A DNA stretch of 64,000 nt from Adineta ricciae (GCA_905250025.1 CAJNOJ010000001.1:310001-374000); one strand, 5' to 3'. Shown: positions 46,211-59,395, counted from the first letter of the stretch. The notes: generated by a model not told the origin, from the sequence alone. Translations and numbers: made by a program.

Positions 46211-49036
46211 ATGTCTATACAATTTGTTTTTCTTTGGTTATTCTTCGATCGAAGGTTGTTCACGAACTGCTTTTCTCCTGACACAACTGATTATGACACG
46301 TATGGTTCGAAAATTGCATTAAATGACAAGATTTTCGTCCAAGCAAATGGTGAGGGAGAAACATTTCTCGTTCAATTTTCTCCATATAACTATACACTCG
46401 ATTCTCTTCAATGTTCGTTTGACTACGACGATTCCTCACATTATATTTATTCGGTTGGTGTGGGACAAAAGCAAAATACGAGCCTGAACGTTTACTTTTA
46501 CGTTATTGGAGAAGTTACGTCTGACGAGGATGAATCAGGTCGAAATGGTTCATTTATTGGCGTTTGGATTAATCAAGATCCACATAGTATTGATTATTAC
46601 CTGATGACGAGAGAGTTCCTGTCTTGCCATGATTTTGTAAATAAAAATTTTCAATTCTTGACGTCCTACGATCATCAGGAGTTTTTTGTTATGGCAGTCG
46701 AACCGTATGGGCGATATGCGATTGGATTAGCAACTGATTTTGCGCTTATTTATACACCATTTCCAAGCGCCACGATAAGAACGCTATCATCCGCACAGAT
46801 TTGGCCAAATAATGCAACTTTTTATCCATTATCAGCCGACGCTAGTGATACATTTACGATCGTCGCCGGCTTTGTCGCTGGCACCGCCCGATCACGCGTA
46901 CGTGCTACACCAACTATTTATTTACTGTCTAATACCGATCTAAAAGTCCTGTCGACATGGTCCTATAGTGCTACTAATAGTTCTTGGCAATCACGCCTAA
47001 CTTACTCCGGTGTTGATGTTTGGAACAGTAAATATACCATATCAGTAAAGATCAATTCCGATGATCCAGCAAAAGTACTTGTTGGAATGCCATTTTTGAA
47101 TACAGTTTTCTTCTTTACAGTTACCAACAACAGCAATCTTACATTAGCGAGTTATCTCGATGATGGTGAATCAGTTGGCTATGGTAAAAGCGTAACTTGG
47201 TTGACAAACTCACAAGCAGTCATACTCGTATCATCGTATTCATTTGATTATCTTACATGGTATTCTACAAAAGTATACGTCTATACATCATTGAGCAATA
47301 CTACACTACCTTCGTCGCCGACTGTTGTCATACCGAATACTCAACAACCTATACCATCTACAATTAATTCGAAGTTAATACGCCTGGCTTCGTCGCCTTC
47401 TTCATTGGCTATACTTGATAATGATGGTGGTGTTCTGATGATCATACCTGAAGATGCAGGTTATTATGCATCAACAGATACAACCGACTCGCCGATAGCT
47501 GCATCGATGCCTGTCATTAGCCATTCAAGTAGTTGTATAGCCGGTACTTATAAATCCGATGTTGGCATCCATGCCTGTCAACCTTGCGCAAGTGGAACAA
47601 GAAATCCAGGTGTGACGTCTGCAAAATCATGTATGAATTGTTCATCAGACAGCTTTTGTCCTCTGGGTGCGGCTTATGAGCTCAACTCCAGTTTTCTTAT
47701 ACCTATCAGTCAAGCATATGCTTATCCTCGTTCACCGGATACAACTTCATTCGAAGATATTCTTCTACAAAACATGTTTTCTTTTGGCACAACTCCATCT
47801 TGTTTGCTTGTTTCACCGATATTTTGGACGCTCATATTAATTGTTCTATTTCTTATTCTATTTCTTGTTATGGCGTCATTGAATTGTTGTGTACAACCAC
47901 CCAAACGAGAACTGTATCGAGCAGCTATTAAGCATATCTTTCGAAGCACAGATCTTGTCGTAAGTAATTCTATTCATGATACTATTCTATTCTAAAAGAA
48001 ATAACTTAGGGCGAAGGCGAATGGTGGGTTGGTGGACTTGCATCGATAGCAGTTGTTTTAGTATCTGCTATGGCTTATACATTTGCTATATCCTATATGT
48101 ATCAATATCCCATCGAGACAACTGATGGATCAAAATTTGCTTGTGATTCTACTCTTCGAAATGCGAAATTCGAATCAAGTCTACAACCATTGGCTGTTCC
48201 GCCATCTACCCAAGTGCAACCAATGTTCGATATGTTAGATACACAAAATTTTACTCTTCAATTTGATTTACTCAATACTGTCTTATCATGTATGCGAATT
48301 ACGTTTTACAAACTGACAGATTCTTCAACAATATCTCTTTCACCCTTGTCATGTTCCCAGCTGAATGGAACAGTTTCGACAACCATCCTTTTACCTGACC
48401 AGCAGATCACTATCAGAGTAGTCTTCGATGACATTCAATTGATCGGCGGTATACGCGTAGGTCTCTCTGGATCAGGCCAGAATAACGGATTCTTCACATT
48501 GAAACAACTGAATTTTCTTCAACCCATCTACAGTCCATCGAAACTAGCTCTTGGACAATCAGCAACGATCAAAATTTCTATGACGAAAGTAATCATACTA
48601 TTGTAACAATCTTCATTTCTTGCAAACTTGACTTTTCTAGGTTATAAATGAAACTGATCCTTTGTTTGACAGTGATCCTGTTCAGTTTTCAGGAATATGG
48701 TATCCCACATTTACATACAGTTACTCTGAAATGTTCATGACAGCTGCGCAGTATGCAACCACCATCAATGGCACGTCAACAGATATAACAATTGCAACCA
48801 GTGAAACATCGTATTACATCAAAAATATACAATCACCTATCGCTAAACAGCCCGAGGTGATTTTTCGTACTCTTTTATTTGCATTCTTATGTTTGGAATT
48901 ATGTGCCATGGCATTTATACTTTGCAAATTACTCATCATTCCATTAATAAATAGAATCACTTCAAAATGTTGTGGCCAACTTCTGAATACTGTAGAACCG
49001 ATGAAGCTTATCGTACCTCAACATCATCATCATTAG
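46211..49036 (+). CDS. Large orphan membrane protein with Cys-rich stalk
   Basis: Three exons (46211..47959, 48010..48588, 48641..49036) give 907 residues. A hydrophobic N-terminus (FVFLWLFF) may be a signal peptide. A long ectodomain of Tyr/Ser-rich repeats with many N-glycosylation sites could be a beta-propeller. It is followed by a cysteine module (CIAGTYKSDVGIHACQPCAS, then CMNCSSDSFCPLG) of the ephrin-receptor/GCC2-GCC3 type. Membrane segments follow at LILIVLFLILFLVMA, ASIAVVLVSAMAYTFA and, near the end, LLFAFLCLELCAMAFILC. The region between the second and third segments is a large extracytoplasmic loop. The tail ends in five histidines or nearly so. I know similar proteins only as uncharacterised rotifer and protist products. 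Confidence 0.75.
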
Positions 49037-49825
49037 TATTGATTTGATTATTATGAAAACAATACTTCTCAAAATTTATATTGGATACAAATTTAATGCA
49101 AAGTTTATTACTTAACGTAGATTATGATTAATGATATCAAGTGAGCGACTTCGATGATTCATGTATACTATGATTGGTATCTCTCTCCCTGTACGCCTTT
49201 TTACGTAACTGCATAAAAAAAAAACTTCCGATGTGATAATCGGGCAAAAAACTATTATGTACTTACATTTTTACTCGTTATAACGAACTTCGACTGAGTT
49301 AATCTATAACATTGATAGAAATCAACTGATTATGTTATTTTCAGAATATCATAAGTGTCCAGGCTAAAAAATTTCTTCTATTTTTCAGTTTGAGATTATA
49401 TCAGACAGAGATTTTTATCTTTCTCAAATGTATTTGACTTGTGCAACGCATCATGTCTCTTCTTTTTCTTCTTCACGCTTGGATGAGAAAACAAAACACG
49501 CAACTTAGTTGCTTTAATTATAATGTCGTTTTACTTTTGTAATTTTCTCGCTTTCTCTTTCTCCCTGCGACTGCTCGTGACGTATGTGCAGGTGACTGAT
49601 ATTTAGATGAAAGAAATAAAAACAATTGATTGACGTTAGTCTAATGTAGACATTCATGTGCATAGATTCCTTTTCCTTCTCGTCAATTTTGATAGGATCA
49701 AAAATCGTACGAGAGAAGACGAAAAAAGATGAAGCGCTTCTCATGCATAGAAATATCATAAGAAGAGAAGAAAATATTCTAAATATTTTCGCACTTATAT
49801 GCGTGTGCGCCAAACAGAAGACAAA
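49037..49825. other. Intergenic, no gene seen
   Basis: AT-rich. Includes the probable promoter and leader of LSM14. An upstream in-frame ATG at 49799 could extend that protein by nine residues. Confidence 0.55.
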
Positions 49826-51669
49826 ATGCAACTTCAGGAGCAGTACCTTTGTGATACAAACTCAATTACGCATAGTCCGTATTATGGTTGTACGGTGCGA
49901 GTCGTTTCCAAAGCACAAGTTTCCTATGAAGGTGTGCTCGATGGAATCAATACAGAGAAGAACCGCATTTTTCTGAAAAATGTCCGCGTAAAGGGCAGTT
50001 CTATGGACTTACCTGATCGAAGTAAGTTTGACGAAAAATGTAGAGAATGATTCTAAGTTGTTTCTCTTCAGTAAATTCAATTGAAGAATCTGACACAGCA
50101 AACACGGTCATGATCGATCATCTTACAAATGATATGCGGATTTATGAGCAAGTCTGTTTGAATGTTCGAGACATTCAAGAATTAAATCTCATTCGCTTGC
50201 CTGCAACATTTCATGAATCTCAAGCAAAGCTACGTTCTATTGATCCGTGTCTTCTCGACATTCGTCTTTCACCGACGGATGAACAAGGGAATCAATCAGA
50301 AGAGTATACTCAACCGATTCCGATTACACGACGCGTTCGTGGTGAATCTTTAGGAAGCATGGGCGGTGGCCCCTTGGCTTCTTCAAGTTCAAATGAATCG
50401 ACATCATCGTGCGGCTATCGACCGAATGAAAGTTGCTTTGATTCGTTTGATGAACAATGTGAAAACTTCAGTCGTCTTTCCACATCACCCGTTACTCAAA
50501 ACCCGCCCACATTATTGGCGAAAAAAGTTCTGGCGAAAAAAATCGAGCGGAATACAATTCCATCTTTAGTGCCTGAAACTCGTCCAACGGATCATCCTAC
50601 CATTTTGAAAATTGTTCCTTTAAATAATCAACGCAAGCCATCACCTATTCGTGTTACAATAACCAGTAAACTGAATCCAAATGCGACGCCATTCTATGGT
50701 CAAGAACAAAAACGGCCAACACACCAACCGAATCAAAATTCATCATTCAAGTTCTATGCGCACAGTCGATTTCAACCACGCTCTCAACTACAGAATCGAT
50801 CTCAACAGGGTAACCAACCGGTTCCGTATCCTCACCAACATCAACGCTTTGTGCCACCGCGACAAATGGCCATCAAGAAAAAGTTCAACAATCAAACACC
50901 ACCATCTGTAAATAAACGACCACAACAACAACAGCAACAACAACAACACCAAAACAGACACAAAGCAGCGAGCCATGAACAAATACCAGGTATAATTTCG
51001 ATCGTGCATTCTAGTTTTGTAATTCAACTTTATTCAGGATTAATGCAACCACTTCCTTCATCGATTATGGATCAAATCTTGACAAGACCACCTCTTCGAG
51101 AACGTCTATCCGTCCCGAATTACAATCGCCATAATCAATCTCCTGTTAACTTACATCCAACTAGTAGTTTGCCATATCAATATGGAATCATAGGAGATTC
51201 AAATCAACTACAAGTTCCATCGTCATTTGTCGAACCCATTGGCTCTCACCGTGGCCCGCGTACTGTTTCGGGAACTAGCAGTGCTAGTAGTATGAGCATT
51301 GAAATAGGCCCTCATTCAATTGCTCAACTTGATTCATCGTCAAATGCATTGATATCACCCGATGGCCCGTACGATTTCGAAAAAGCCAACGAAGAATTTC
51401 GCCGTTATCTAGAATTAGAAGAGTTGGTTACACGACATGCATCATCTGCTGGTCCAACAGGTTCTCACGCCAATGAGCAATCCAATTCCCCACAATCGCA
51501 AAATCATTCATATAAGAAAGAAATTTCGTTTTTTGATCGCATTTCATGTACAGCTACGACCGGTACAGCTGTTGCCTACACTGAAATGGATGCTGACGAG
51601 AAAAATCTGGAAACATTCGGTGATGATGCCCTTCGTCTTGTGGCGGAGATAGATAATGAAGAATGGTAA
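49826..51669 (+). CDS. LSM14: LSM14 / Scd6-type mRNP regulator
   Basis: Exons 49826..50021, 50072..50989 and 51038..51669 give 581 residues. LSM14 proteins repress translation and organise P-bodies. The N-terminal LSm fold is seen in YYGCTVRVVSKAQVSYEGVL and YEQVCLNVRDIQELNLI. Near the C-terminus are the FDF-like box (YDFEKANEEFRRYLE), the FFD box (YKKEISFFDRISC) and the TFG box (EKNLETFGDDALRL), in the family order. Between them is a long Gln/Asn/Pro-rich region with a polyQ run. The piece 50990..51037 has intron borders but is also open in frame (48 nt), so it could be retained. Longer than most orthologues. Confidence 0.9.
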
Positions 51670-51883
51670 ATCTGAAACGATATTTACCTTTTCAGCTGGT
51701 TTGTACATTTTGTTCAGTCCATTCTACCACAGCAAGGTTTTCATTCTGTCTGAAGATATCTAACTAATCGTGTTTGCTTCTAATCCTCTTCTTTCTAAAT
51801 AAAGACGAATATGACGACATCTGCTGTTTCATCAGTCTTGCGTAATTCACGCACGTATAAAGAAAAGAAAGGATTTGAGTCAT

Positions 51884-52459
51884 ATGCAATCTATGGCTAC
51901 AGCAGCAGCAGCAGACACAACCGACACGGCTCCGTTGAGGATTGGCATTGATTTCGGTGGCGTTCTTACAATACATGACAAAACTCGTACATCTGAAGAT
52001 GATGAACATCGATCCGTCGAAATCAATATGCCAGATGCAATGAAAAGTTTACTTCAATTGAAAGAATCAGGTCACAAACTTTATTTAATCTCGTATTGTG
52101 GCGAACGACGCGCACAAGAAACGAAAAAAAGCCTTTTAAGAACTCTTCCATCGAAAAACTTCTTCGATGCACTTTACTTCACCCAACGAACATCGAACAA
52201 ACTCGATGTTTGTCAAGCACTTGGTTGTGACATAATAATTGAAGATCGATTAAAAACCTTAAAACACATTCAACATACCGTTCCAACAATGAAATTCTTA
52301 TGGTTTACATCTTCCAATGAAACACAACCTGATGACATAATCAAGGTCGAGTCTTGGTCAGATGTGATGAAAACGATAACTGATACACTTATTCACGACT
52401 CACATCGACATCAACCTGATCGGCGTGTTATACTAACTGGCAAAGTCCATGTTGTTTGA
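51884..52459 (+). CDS. HAD-superfamily-like protein
   Basis: A single exon coding 191 residues. The N-terminal IGIDFGGVLTIHD corresponds to HAD motif I, but the second Asp of the usual DxD is Gly. Motif II may be LYLISYCGERR (Ser in place of the usual Thr/Ser strand end) and CDIIIEDRLKTL resembles the acidic motif IV. HAD enzymes use the first Asp as nucleophile for phosphate transfer; loss of the second may change or end phosphatase activity. No signal peptide. The alternative TTG start upstream is not preferred; the ATG at 51884 is used. Confidence 0.65.
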   Translation: MQSMATAAAADTTDTAPLRIGIDFGGVLTIHDKTRTSEDDEHRSVEINMPDAMKSLLQLKESGHKLYLISYCGERRAQETKKSLLRTLPSKNFFDALYFTQRTSNKLDVCQALGCDIIIEDRLKTLKHIQHTVPTMKFLWFTSSNETQPDDIIKVESWSDVMKTITDTLIHDSHRHQPDRRVILTGKVHVV

Positions 52460-52711
52460 ATGAAAGGAAAGAAAAACAACTCCAAACTTTTTTCCGTATT
52501 ATTTTCACTCTAAATAAACCCCATTTTTTCGTGACGGCACGCATAGCGATACTATAAGTTTGCGGTCACGGATGTATGAGCATAGCAAAAAGACGAAGAA
52601 AAGAAAACGAAAAAAAAAACCGAGTAAACCTGTATGCAACAAGACTCGACTCGACCATATTTATTACCAATCACTGGCAATTTTCTCGTTTTTATATAAT
52701 TTGAATTGAGG

Positions 52712-54045
52712 ATGTTTTCATCAGTGTACCTCTATGGTATCTGTTCATTAATTTTGATTGAAGCTGTACAGTCAAGTTACAACGTTTTTACGTACAAAGG
52801 TGATGGCGGCGACGGCGACGACGAACATTGTTGTCTTGTGCAATTAGATGATAAATTTTGTTTGGCACAAGTATTAACCAATAGTTTAATTCAAGTTGAT
52901 CGAGATTGTCAACGTCTCAATGCGAATGATAAAAGCAAAACTTATCTAAATAAAGTCGTTCGTCGATTGCCTGTTGTGTCGTCCGAGAAAGTTGGCGACC
53001 AAATATTAATCGAATTAGAAAAACCATTAGATAGAGATATCCTCAAAAACGACCTCTTATGTTTAACAACGGAGAATAATAATAATAATATCAACTTACA
53101 AAAATGTCATATTATCCTAGCTAATGTCGAACGAAAAAGTAGCAGTAAGACGAATTTTCTAGAAAGAAACTCGTCCAAGATACGAATCTTTGTCTACGTT
53201 TTTATTTAGAACGAAAAACAAAAAATGAAACCGCAAACGAATCGACTAACGATCAGCCTGAAGTTCAAAGCGTAGATATTGCAGAAGCAGTGCAAATTTA
53301 TCAAGGTCAAGGCGTAGCTGTTCGTCAAACATTTCAGTTAGATTTAGTTGACGTTGAGCCTAAGAGTCGAGAGGAACGTGAGTATTGGTCATGGTATCGT
53401 ACAAACACGAAAAAAATCTGCAATCAACCGCAAAAGACGAAGAAAACCTGCATACCATATACTGATCAAAATGCAAACTATCTTCGACAAATTTTCAATT
53501 CTACAACCAATGAAAATGAAGAATTCTCTCTGCCATTAACAGTAACCAAAGGATCGAAGTTATTTTGTGAAAATAATAACCAACAAACAAGATTACTTGG
53601 TTATTATCAAAAGAGTCGAATATGTTTTCAAGCAACTCATCAAATATATATCGAACATGACTTTACCGATTTTGTACGTTTGTCCAATGTGAAAAGTAAT
53701 CAACGAGTGCTTCAGTTCATCTCTAACAATTCAAAACTAACCAATCAATACGAGCAGGATTGTAAGGATAAAACCACATTAGCTGATATAAAGAAAGCGC
53801 TGGAACAAGAAGCTGAAGCGAAATCTGCAGCTAAAGCCGCAGAGGAAGCAAAGAAGAAGGCAAAGGCGGAAGCCAAAGCCGCTAAAAAAGCTGCTGCGAA
53901 AGCTGAAGCTGAAGCGAAAGCTGCGGCTAAAGCAGCTGCGAAAGCTGAAAAGAAATCTAAAAGAGAGAAAGTTGAAGTCGAAGCCGAATCTGCAGCGAAC
54001 GCCGAAGTCAAGGCAGCTGAACAAGAGACTGGCTCGTCAACATAA
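52712..54045 (+). CDS. Secreted orphan protein with Ala/Lys/Glu-rich tail
   Basis: Two exons (52712..53144, 53210..54045) give 422 residues. A signal peptide (MFSSVYLYGICSLILIEAVQSS) starts the protein. The middle has scattered cysteines and a YRTNTKKICNQ block, with no known domain. The last 80 residues are an alanine, lysine and glutamate repeat (AEAKAAAKAAAKAEKK), predicted as a continuous helix. The composition recalls late-embryogenesis-abundant or chromatin-linker proteins, but the signal peptide points to secretion. The donor at 53145 (GTAAGA) was chosen for its better match. Function unknown. Confidence 0.7.
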
Positions 54046-54659
54046 GTAGACGATCGATGAAACACATTGACTTCATTCTTCTTTCTCTTTACTTTTTTTC
54101 TTTCCAAATTATTTTCATTAAAATAAATGTAGTGGTATAATCAAACAAATAAAAATACGAAAATTTAATCAAGTCAATTTGCCGTTTGCTTTTCACGTGA
54201 GTACAGAAATGGTTATGATGAAGATTATATAGATGACTTGTGACTTTCGAATCGATGGTGCTGAAATGAAAAGAGGAAAACAACAATGACGCTGTCACGT
54301 ATTATCTTTGACTGTTATATTTACTGTCAATCTCATTACAGTCAAATGAAAGGTGTACAGTTGCTCGCTGACATACCCGAGATTCTTCTCATTATTCAAA
54401 ACGAAAAACAAAACATCACTTATATGTCTTGTCGATTGTGTGACAAATGATAAGATAAGCAAACAAGAACGATTGTAGTCATCAAGAGAGCAAGACGAAC
54501 GAACGCAAACCATGATGTATAGTAGAAAATATTCAAATTATCACATAGGTTTTTTTTTCTTCAAGGTTAAATATGTGACATTGGTATCAAAATGTCTAAT
54601 TTGATCATGATACTCAAAAAGATATAGTCCAAGATGATTTATCATCGACGATTTCATCC
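54046..54659. other. Intergenic, no gene seen
   Basis: Tail-to-tail spacer between the secreted orphan and the chitin-binding gene. If the last intron of the chitin-binding gene is used, its final short exon would lie near 54590. Confidence 0.5.
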
Positions 54660-56410
54660 TCATAATAACTTACCTAAACAAGGTACTTGATCAGCTGGTG
54701 TACACTTCCCCATATTCTTATTAAAACGTTGTCCGCTTGCACAGCGACTATAATTTGCCACACGATAATCTAAACATTGTATATACGATTGACAATTCGG
54801 TTTGGTTGGATCAAGGTAAAACCCATTGCTATGGCCAGCACACGATGGCGAGAAATCGCACGAACTTTTTCGATCATCATGTTTCGATGTATAATGGCCT
54901 AGAAAGGTGATAAATACAAAGGATTGGCAATCATAGACTTACATTTGTTCAAACATGGCCGCCGACCAGCACATTTTACTTGTCTATATGACACACATCG
55001 ATGAGTTTGTATATCGTATAAATTCGGGTGCGGACATGTCTGCAGAGTCAATTTTCCGGAAATACACTCATAAAAATGGCAACAACTGGCAGGATCAATG
55101 AATCGAGCGCCGTCGTTTTCTATTGTACACTTATTCTTACCTAGCAAGAAAAAAAACGGACATATTGACTTGAATAAGAAACTCGAATTGAACGTTTTTC
55201 TATACATTGTACATTATGTGCATGGTCGCATTTTTGTTTTTCAGGATTATATTGTAATGTGGCTGGACAGTACGATATGCGGTCAGCACCACGATAACAA
55301 TCATGATAAATCGAACAATCATATGGATCTGGAATGCGCCAGGATTTCGTCGGCGGGCAAAGATCTGATGCCGGAGGGTTGGTCGAAACATAAGAAGATG
55401 GATAGACTGAACCTCGAGGTATGTATAACATATCTCGTTCAGCTGGTTCTGCGGTGGGTGGCGCTGCACTTGTGCTCTTCGCCGGACCTTAAATTATGAA
55501 GGAAAAGGTGAAGATTATGCCTGAAAAGATTGCGTGAGACAAACTTACAATCTGATTGAGCAGGCCATACACACATTCTTTCGGTTTGTGACCACAGGAG
55601 ATTCTTTTTACATATTTTCGTTTGTGGAACACCTGTAATGAACAAAAGAAACTGGATTAATTTTGATCTTCGAAAAGCATATATATCCTTCTCTTCTCAA
55701 CGGTCAAATATATACAATATCAATAATCTGACCTGACTAGACTTTCTTTTTCCTTAGTAAACAAACGTATCGTATCGTTTTCTTCCGTTTAATTGCCTGA
55801 GATATCCGCTTCGATGTCACGTCTTTTGCTTACCGTTTGCACAGTAGGCATATTGTTTACAATCTGATGGGTGAGCAACATAGTCATTAGCAACGGATTG
55901 ACACAAATAATCAAGAACTGTTTCATCTGGTAATTTGTCACTAGCAGGTATCTTTGCATCTAAAATAGAACAGGAAAATGTAAGGAAACACACACATTAG
56001 GTCAAAATGGTTTCCAACTTGATGTAGAAGGTGGAATGTGCGGTGGTGCAAATGTGGTTGCGTGAGAATTCGTGCAGTTTACCTAAAGAATTCGATGATT
56101 TGACTGTGTTGATGATAGAAAAGAATCGATATTTTTACATTCATAGCCCAATCACATTCGTTTTTGACTGGATTAAACAGGAGATCATCTTTGCAAGCTT
56201 TTACTGAATGTGACGATCCCACGCAGATATGATAAAGCCAACAATCGCGTTTATCCGGAAAGAATCCATCTTTTTCGCATTTAAAAGTCTCAGCTATTCC
56301 TGATTGTATCTGAATAGCTATGATGAATACAAAATCAAACGTTATTTTTTACCTTCAGCAAGTGTAAACTTACCAATGATTAACAGATGGAAAAGAAATT
56401 GTTTTGCCAT
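54660..56410 (-). CDS. Chitin-binding protein with five peritrophin-A domains
   Basis: Multi-exon gene starting at the ATG at 56410 with signal peptide MAKQFLFHLLIIA. Five six-cysteine CBM14 domains follow: CEKDGFFPDKRDCWLYHIC; CQSVANDYVAHPSDCKQYAYC; CPPTKSWRIPDPYDCSIYHDC; CTIENDGARFIDPASCCHFYEC; and CAGHSNGFYLDPTKPNCQSY. Each continues with the usual distal cysteines. CBM14 domains bind chitin in gut linings, cuticles or jaws. An inter-domain C at GRRPCLNKC and a Thr/Pro linker (HATTFAPPHIPPSTS) are present. The 3' end is uncertain: reading through the last donor gives a stop at 54660. The gene has more domains than most single-domain peritrophins. Confidence 0.85.
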
Positions 56411-57098
56411 AATGAGCGTATATTTAGTTTGGACATTTTGATTGTAAGATCTATGAAATACTTTCATTTAGAATAAACGACAAAAAAGAATGTTCGAGCA
56501 GTCGCATTGAATGTGCATTGTTGTATGAACTAACAGAAAAAAGAAACAATGAGACAAATAAGAGAAAGAAAAAGTTATACAAATAAATGTTAATACTTAC
56601 ATGAACAACGATGAGGAAATAATGAAGAAGAAGAAGAAGAAGAACAATGACCGAACGAAAGGAGGAAAGAACGAAAGTGATCATACACACCTGAATAAGA
56701 ATGGATATTGTCAATGATCTTGAACGTAATCTTTTATTTGTTTTTACGTTGATTTAACTCAACGCAGTGAAACATCTGTTAGAAAGTTCAGGTACTGTCT
56801 AACATTCATCGGATGACATTTTTCAAATAGTAAAGAACATTTGTCTGGGAAAATTTTCGACAATCGAAAGACACGATGAGAATTTCTCTTTTCTTTTTCT
56901 CACCGTTAATTAAATACGTTGTGAAGACAAGTGTGTGATTAGCTAAAGGTCGATTATGCAACACCTTTTTTTTTCGGATTTATAATCACTCATACATGTG
57001 TTTTGTCTTCTTTGTCGTATCTTAAACACATTGTATTGTTCTTATAATCAGTCAACATGTCTGAACAAAAATCTTTTCGGATGAAAATCTTCTTTTAT
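56411..57098. other. Intergenic, no gene seen
   Basis: Contains a GAA microsatellite at 56622-56645. A short minus-strand hydrophobic frame at 56451-56714 is probably chance. Confidence 0.5.
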
Positions 57099-58853
57099 TT
57101 AAAAATGACTTGTGCATAATTTATTGTAGATTAAATCGATTGTATCGCGTTCAGTCATTGCTTTCACCAGACGTTTCAATAACGCATCATTCTCCGATGT
57201 GTCCGCAGATCCTTCTACCACTTGCGCTTCGTTCGTAGATGATAAGCCAAGTTCCCCAAATGTAATACTAGTTAGACGTTGTTCATGAACATGGTCTGCA
57301 GGAGTTATAACAGTGCGCAGCCGCTTCGGTAAAGGTTCATTGCTTTCATTCGATTCGGTTCTACTGAGTAGACCGGACAGTATTGTTAAATTTGTCATGG
57401 GATCGGTGACCATCTGAAAGTAAAAGTCGGATGAATAGGAAAAAGGTGCGAATCGTGTGTCAAACCTCGTTATGATTTAACCAGTCATCTGTAGAGTAAT
57501 CATGTGCTACAATGGCTGATGTAACGATCTGTCGAACAAGCATCTCTTTGATTTGTTCTTCGTGATCACCAGGCTACGTAGGATGATGAAAATATTTGAT
57601 GAGTTTCCTTCAATTTACGCATTTACTTGTTTCAACCAACTATTCACTGAGATTGTTACGGAATCCAAAGACGAAACAAAATGCCACCAATGTTTCGGAA
57701 CAAATAGCACATCGCCAGGTTCGAGTGTAACATCATAAACATCGATATTCTACACGAGATCAGTTAATTGTAAAAGTATTCTATATAATTTTTACTTTAA
57801 GTCGATCTAAAACACTTGGTTCGATATCAATATAAACACTTGATTCTTCATACGGTATTCGTGTCTGTAGCTGACCGATCGGGCTGTGGGATGGAAAGAG
57901 CAACCATCGTTTTCTATGCACAAACGAAAATCATCTTTTCCAATGAAGATTTTGTTTCTATTATACCTGCCAACAATTTGGGCGACAAAGTTAATTCCAT
58001 ACGTATCATAATGACATGGCGTATGTGCTCCCTGTGAACCAATCCATAGAGTTGATTCTTTTCCATCACGATCTTTCATGCCCATATCCCCCCAGTTGAT
58101 CATCTACAAAAAAAATAGATTGCTCATTTTGTAAAGTAGAAAATCTCCATTCATACATTTATAAGAGCGTGCTGCTCATCACCAAACAATTCAGGCAAGT
58201 GCATGTAGTCCGCATAAGCGAAATAGTCCTCCACTGGATATTTATGTAATGGATGATCGATCGGAAATGACTTGCAATCGTTCGTGGTTGTCCAATGGAG
58301 AAAATCATTGATAGTTGATTGAATATGACTACAATCTTTTTCGAATTGTACACGATTGCCTAAAACAATAATTTCGATACTTGATAAGTATATCGGTCTT
58401 GAATCGATCGTATTTTTCTCTTGTTAATGATTAAAATTTATGTAAGTATCATGGTCGGTCTTATCACGACAAGTAACCTTGGCTAAGCGTAATTTTTCTC
58501 GATGTCAAATGACTATTATTTCGATAACAATCTTTCCTTTAGCTCAAATTCGAATGACGCTTGTGTCGGTAATTAAAACTTTAGTTTTGTTCTGTTGTTT
58601 TGTTAAATCATGCATATCATAAGGACAAAACAACAATATTCTTTACTTAAGCATAAAAGTTTTTTCTTTAACTACCGAAAAACGATTTATGTCGTTTGCC
58701 AATTCTGAACGATAAGGGTTTTCCGTCGAATAGGTCAGCCAGTCGTTGTCCATCTGTCCAGGAACATGTGTCTCGAAGGATTCGTGCACCTTTGAATACA
58801 TATGGAACATTCCAACGCGTATCGGCTACTAAATCTGATGTCGATGATGTCAT
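57099..58853 (-). CDS. HSPBAP1: HSPBAP1-type JmjC protein
   Basis: Exons begin 58853..58676, 58359..58157 and 58103..57967 and continue to the stop at 57099. The JmjC fold shows Fe(II) ligands in the HxD motif of TPCHYDTYG, preceded by STLWIGSQGAH. The distal histidine lies in PKHWWHFVSSLD. GRKRWLLFPSHSP and TRIPYEESSVY match the family closely. HSPBAP1 binds the small heat-shock protein HSPB1 in mammals; enzymatic activity is not settled. The C-terminal 100 residues (RTVITPADH...LTSITFGELG) are less conserved. The first intron (58360-58675) is 316 nt, longer than its neighbours. Confidence 0.9.
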
Positions 58854-59395
58854 TCGTAATCTAAATGTTTTGATTGGAATGCATTAAATAGAATATACCA
58901 AATTTCCTCGCGATTGTTATATATTTAGTGATATGCAGACATTTTTTTTACTCCTGTACGCTCGGCTGCGTTTTCTTTTCATATATAATGGAAAAAAGAC
59001 GCATGCAAGTGTGAATTAGTGGTACCTGTTCGTTTTCGTCGACGCTCGTTCTCTTTCTTCCTCTTCTCAACATTCAAGGTGAATCATTCGAAAGTGATAT
59101 TTCTTCAATCAATTGAAAATTAACCTCAAATTATGTTCAACAATTAAATAAACGATATATTCCGTCATTCATCTATTTCATTAGTTGGTTAACAGTTTCT
59201 TCGACCGATCTTGACATATAAAATGGGAAATCGGGTAAGATTACAAAAAGAAAGTCGGAGACGATATTCATTTCATAGATTTATTCATTTTTGTCCTTGA
59301 CAACTACAGACATATAGTTAACATCAAGAGAGAAGAGAGATAGAGAAAGAAAACTGAGATATACAGACACATATATATTCATATTTATATAACAA
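58854..59395. other. Intergenic, no gene seen
   Basis: Promoter side of HSPBAP1 and 3' flank of the remodeller gene, including its probable 3' UTR at 59281-59395. Confidence 0.55.

Noticed and set aside
53745-54107. Minus-strand Ala/Phe/Ser-rich frame
   Set aside because: It is the antisense shadow of the Ala/Lys repeat in the secreted protein gene.
56451-56714. Minus-strand hydrophobic frame of 87 codons
   Set aside because: Its hydrophobicity comes from a GAA microsatellite read in antisense; no conserved feature.
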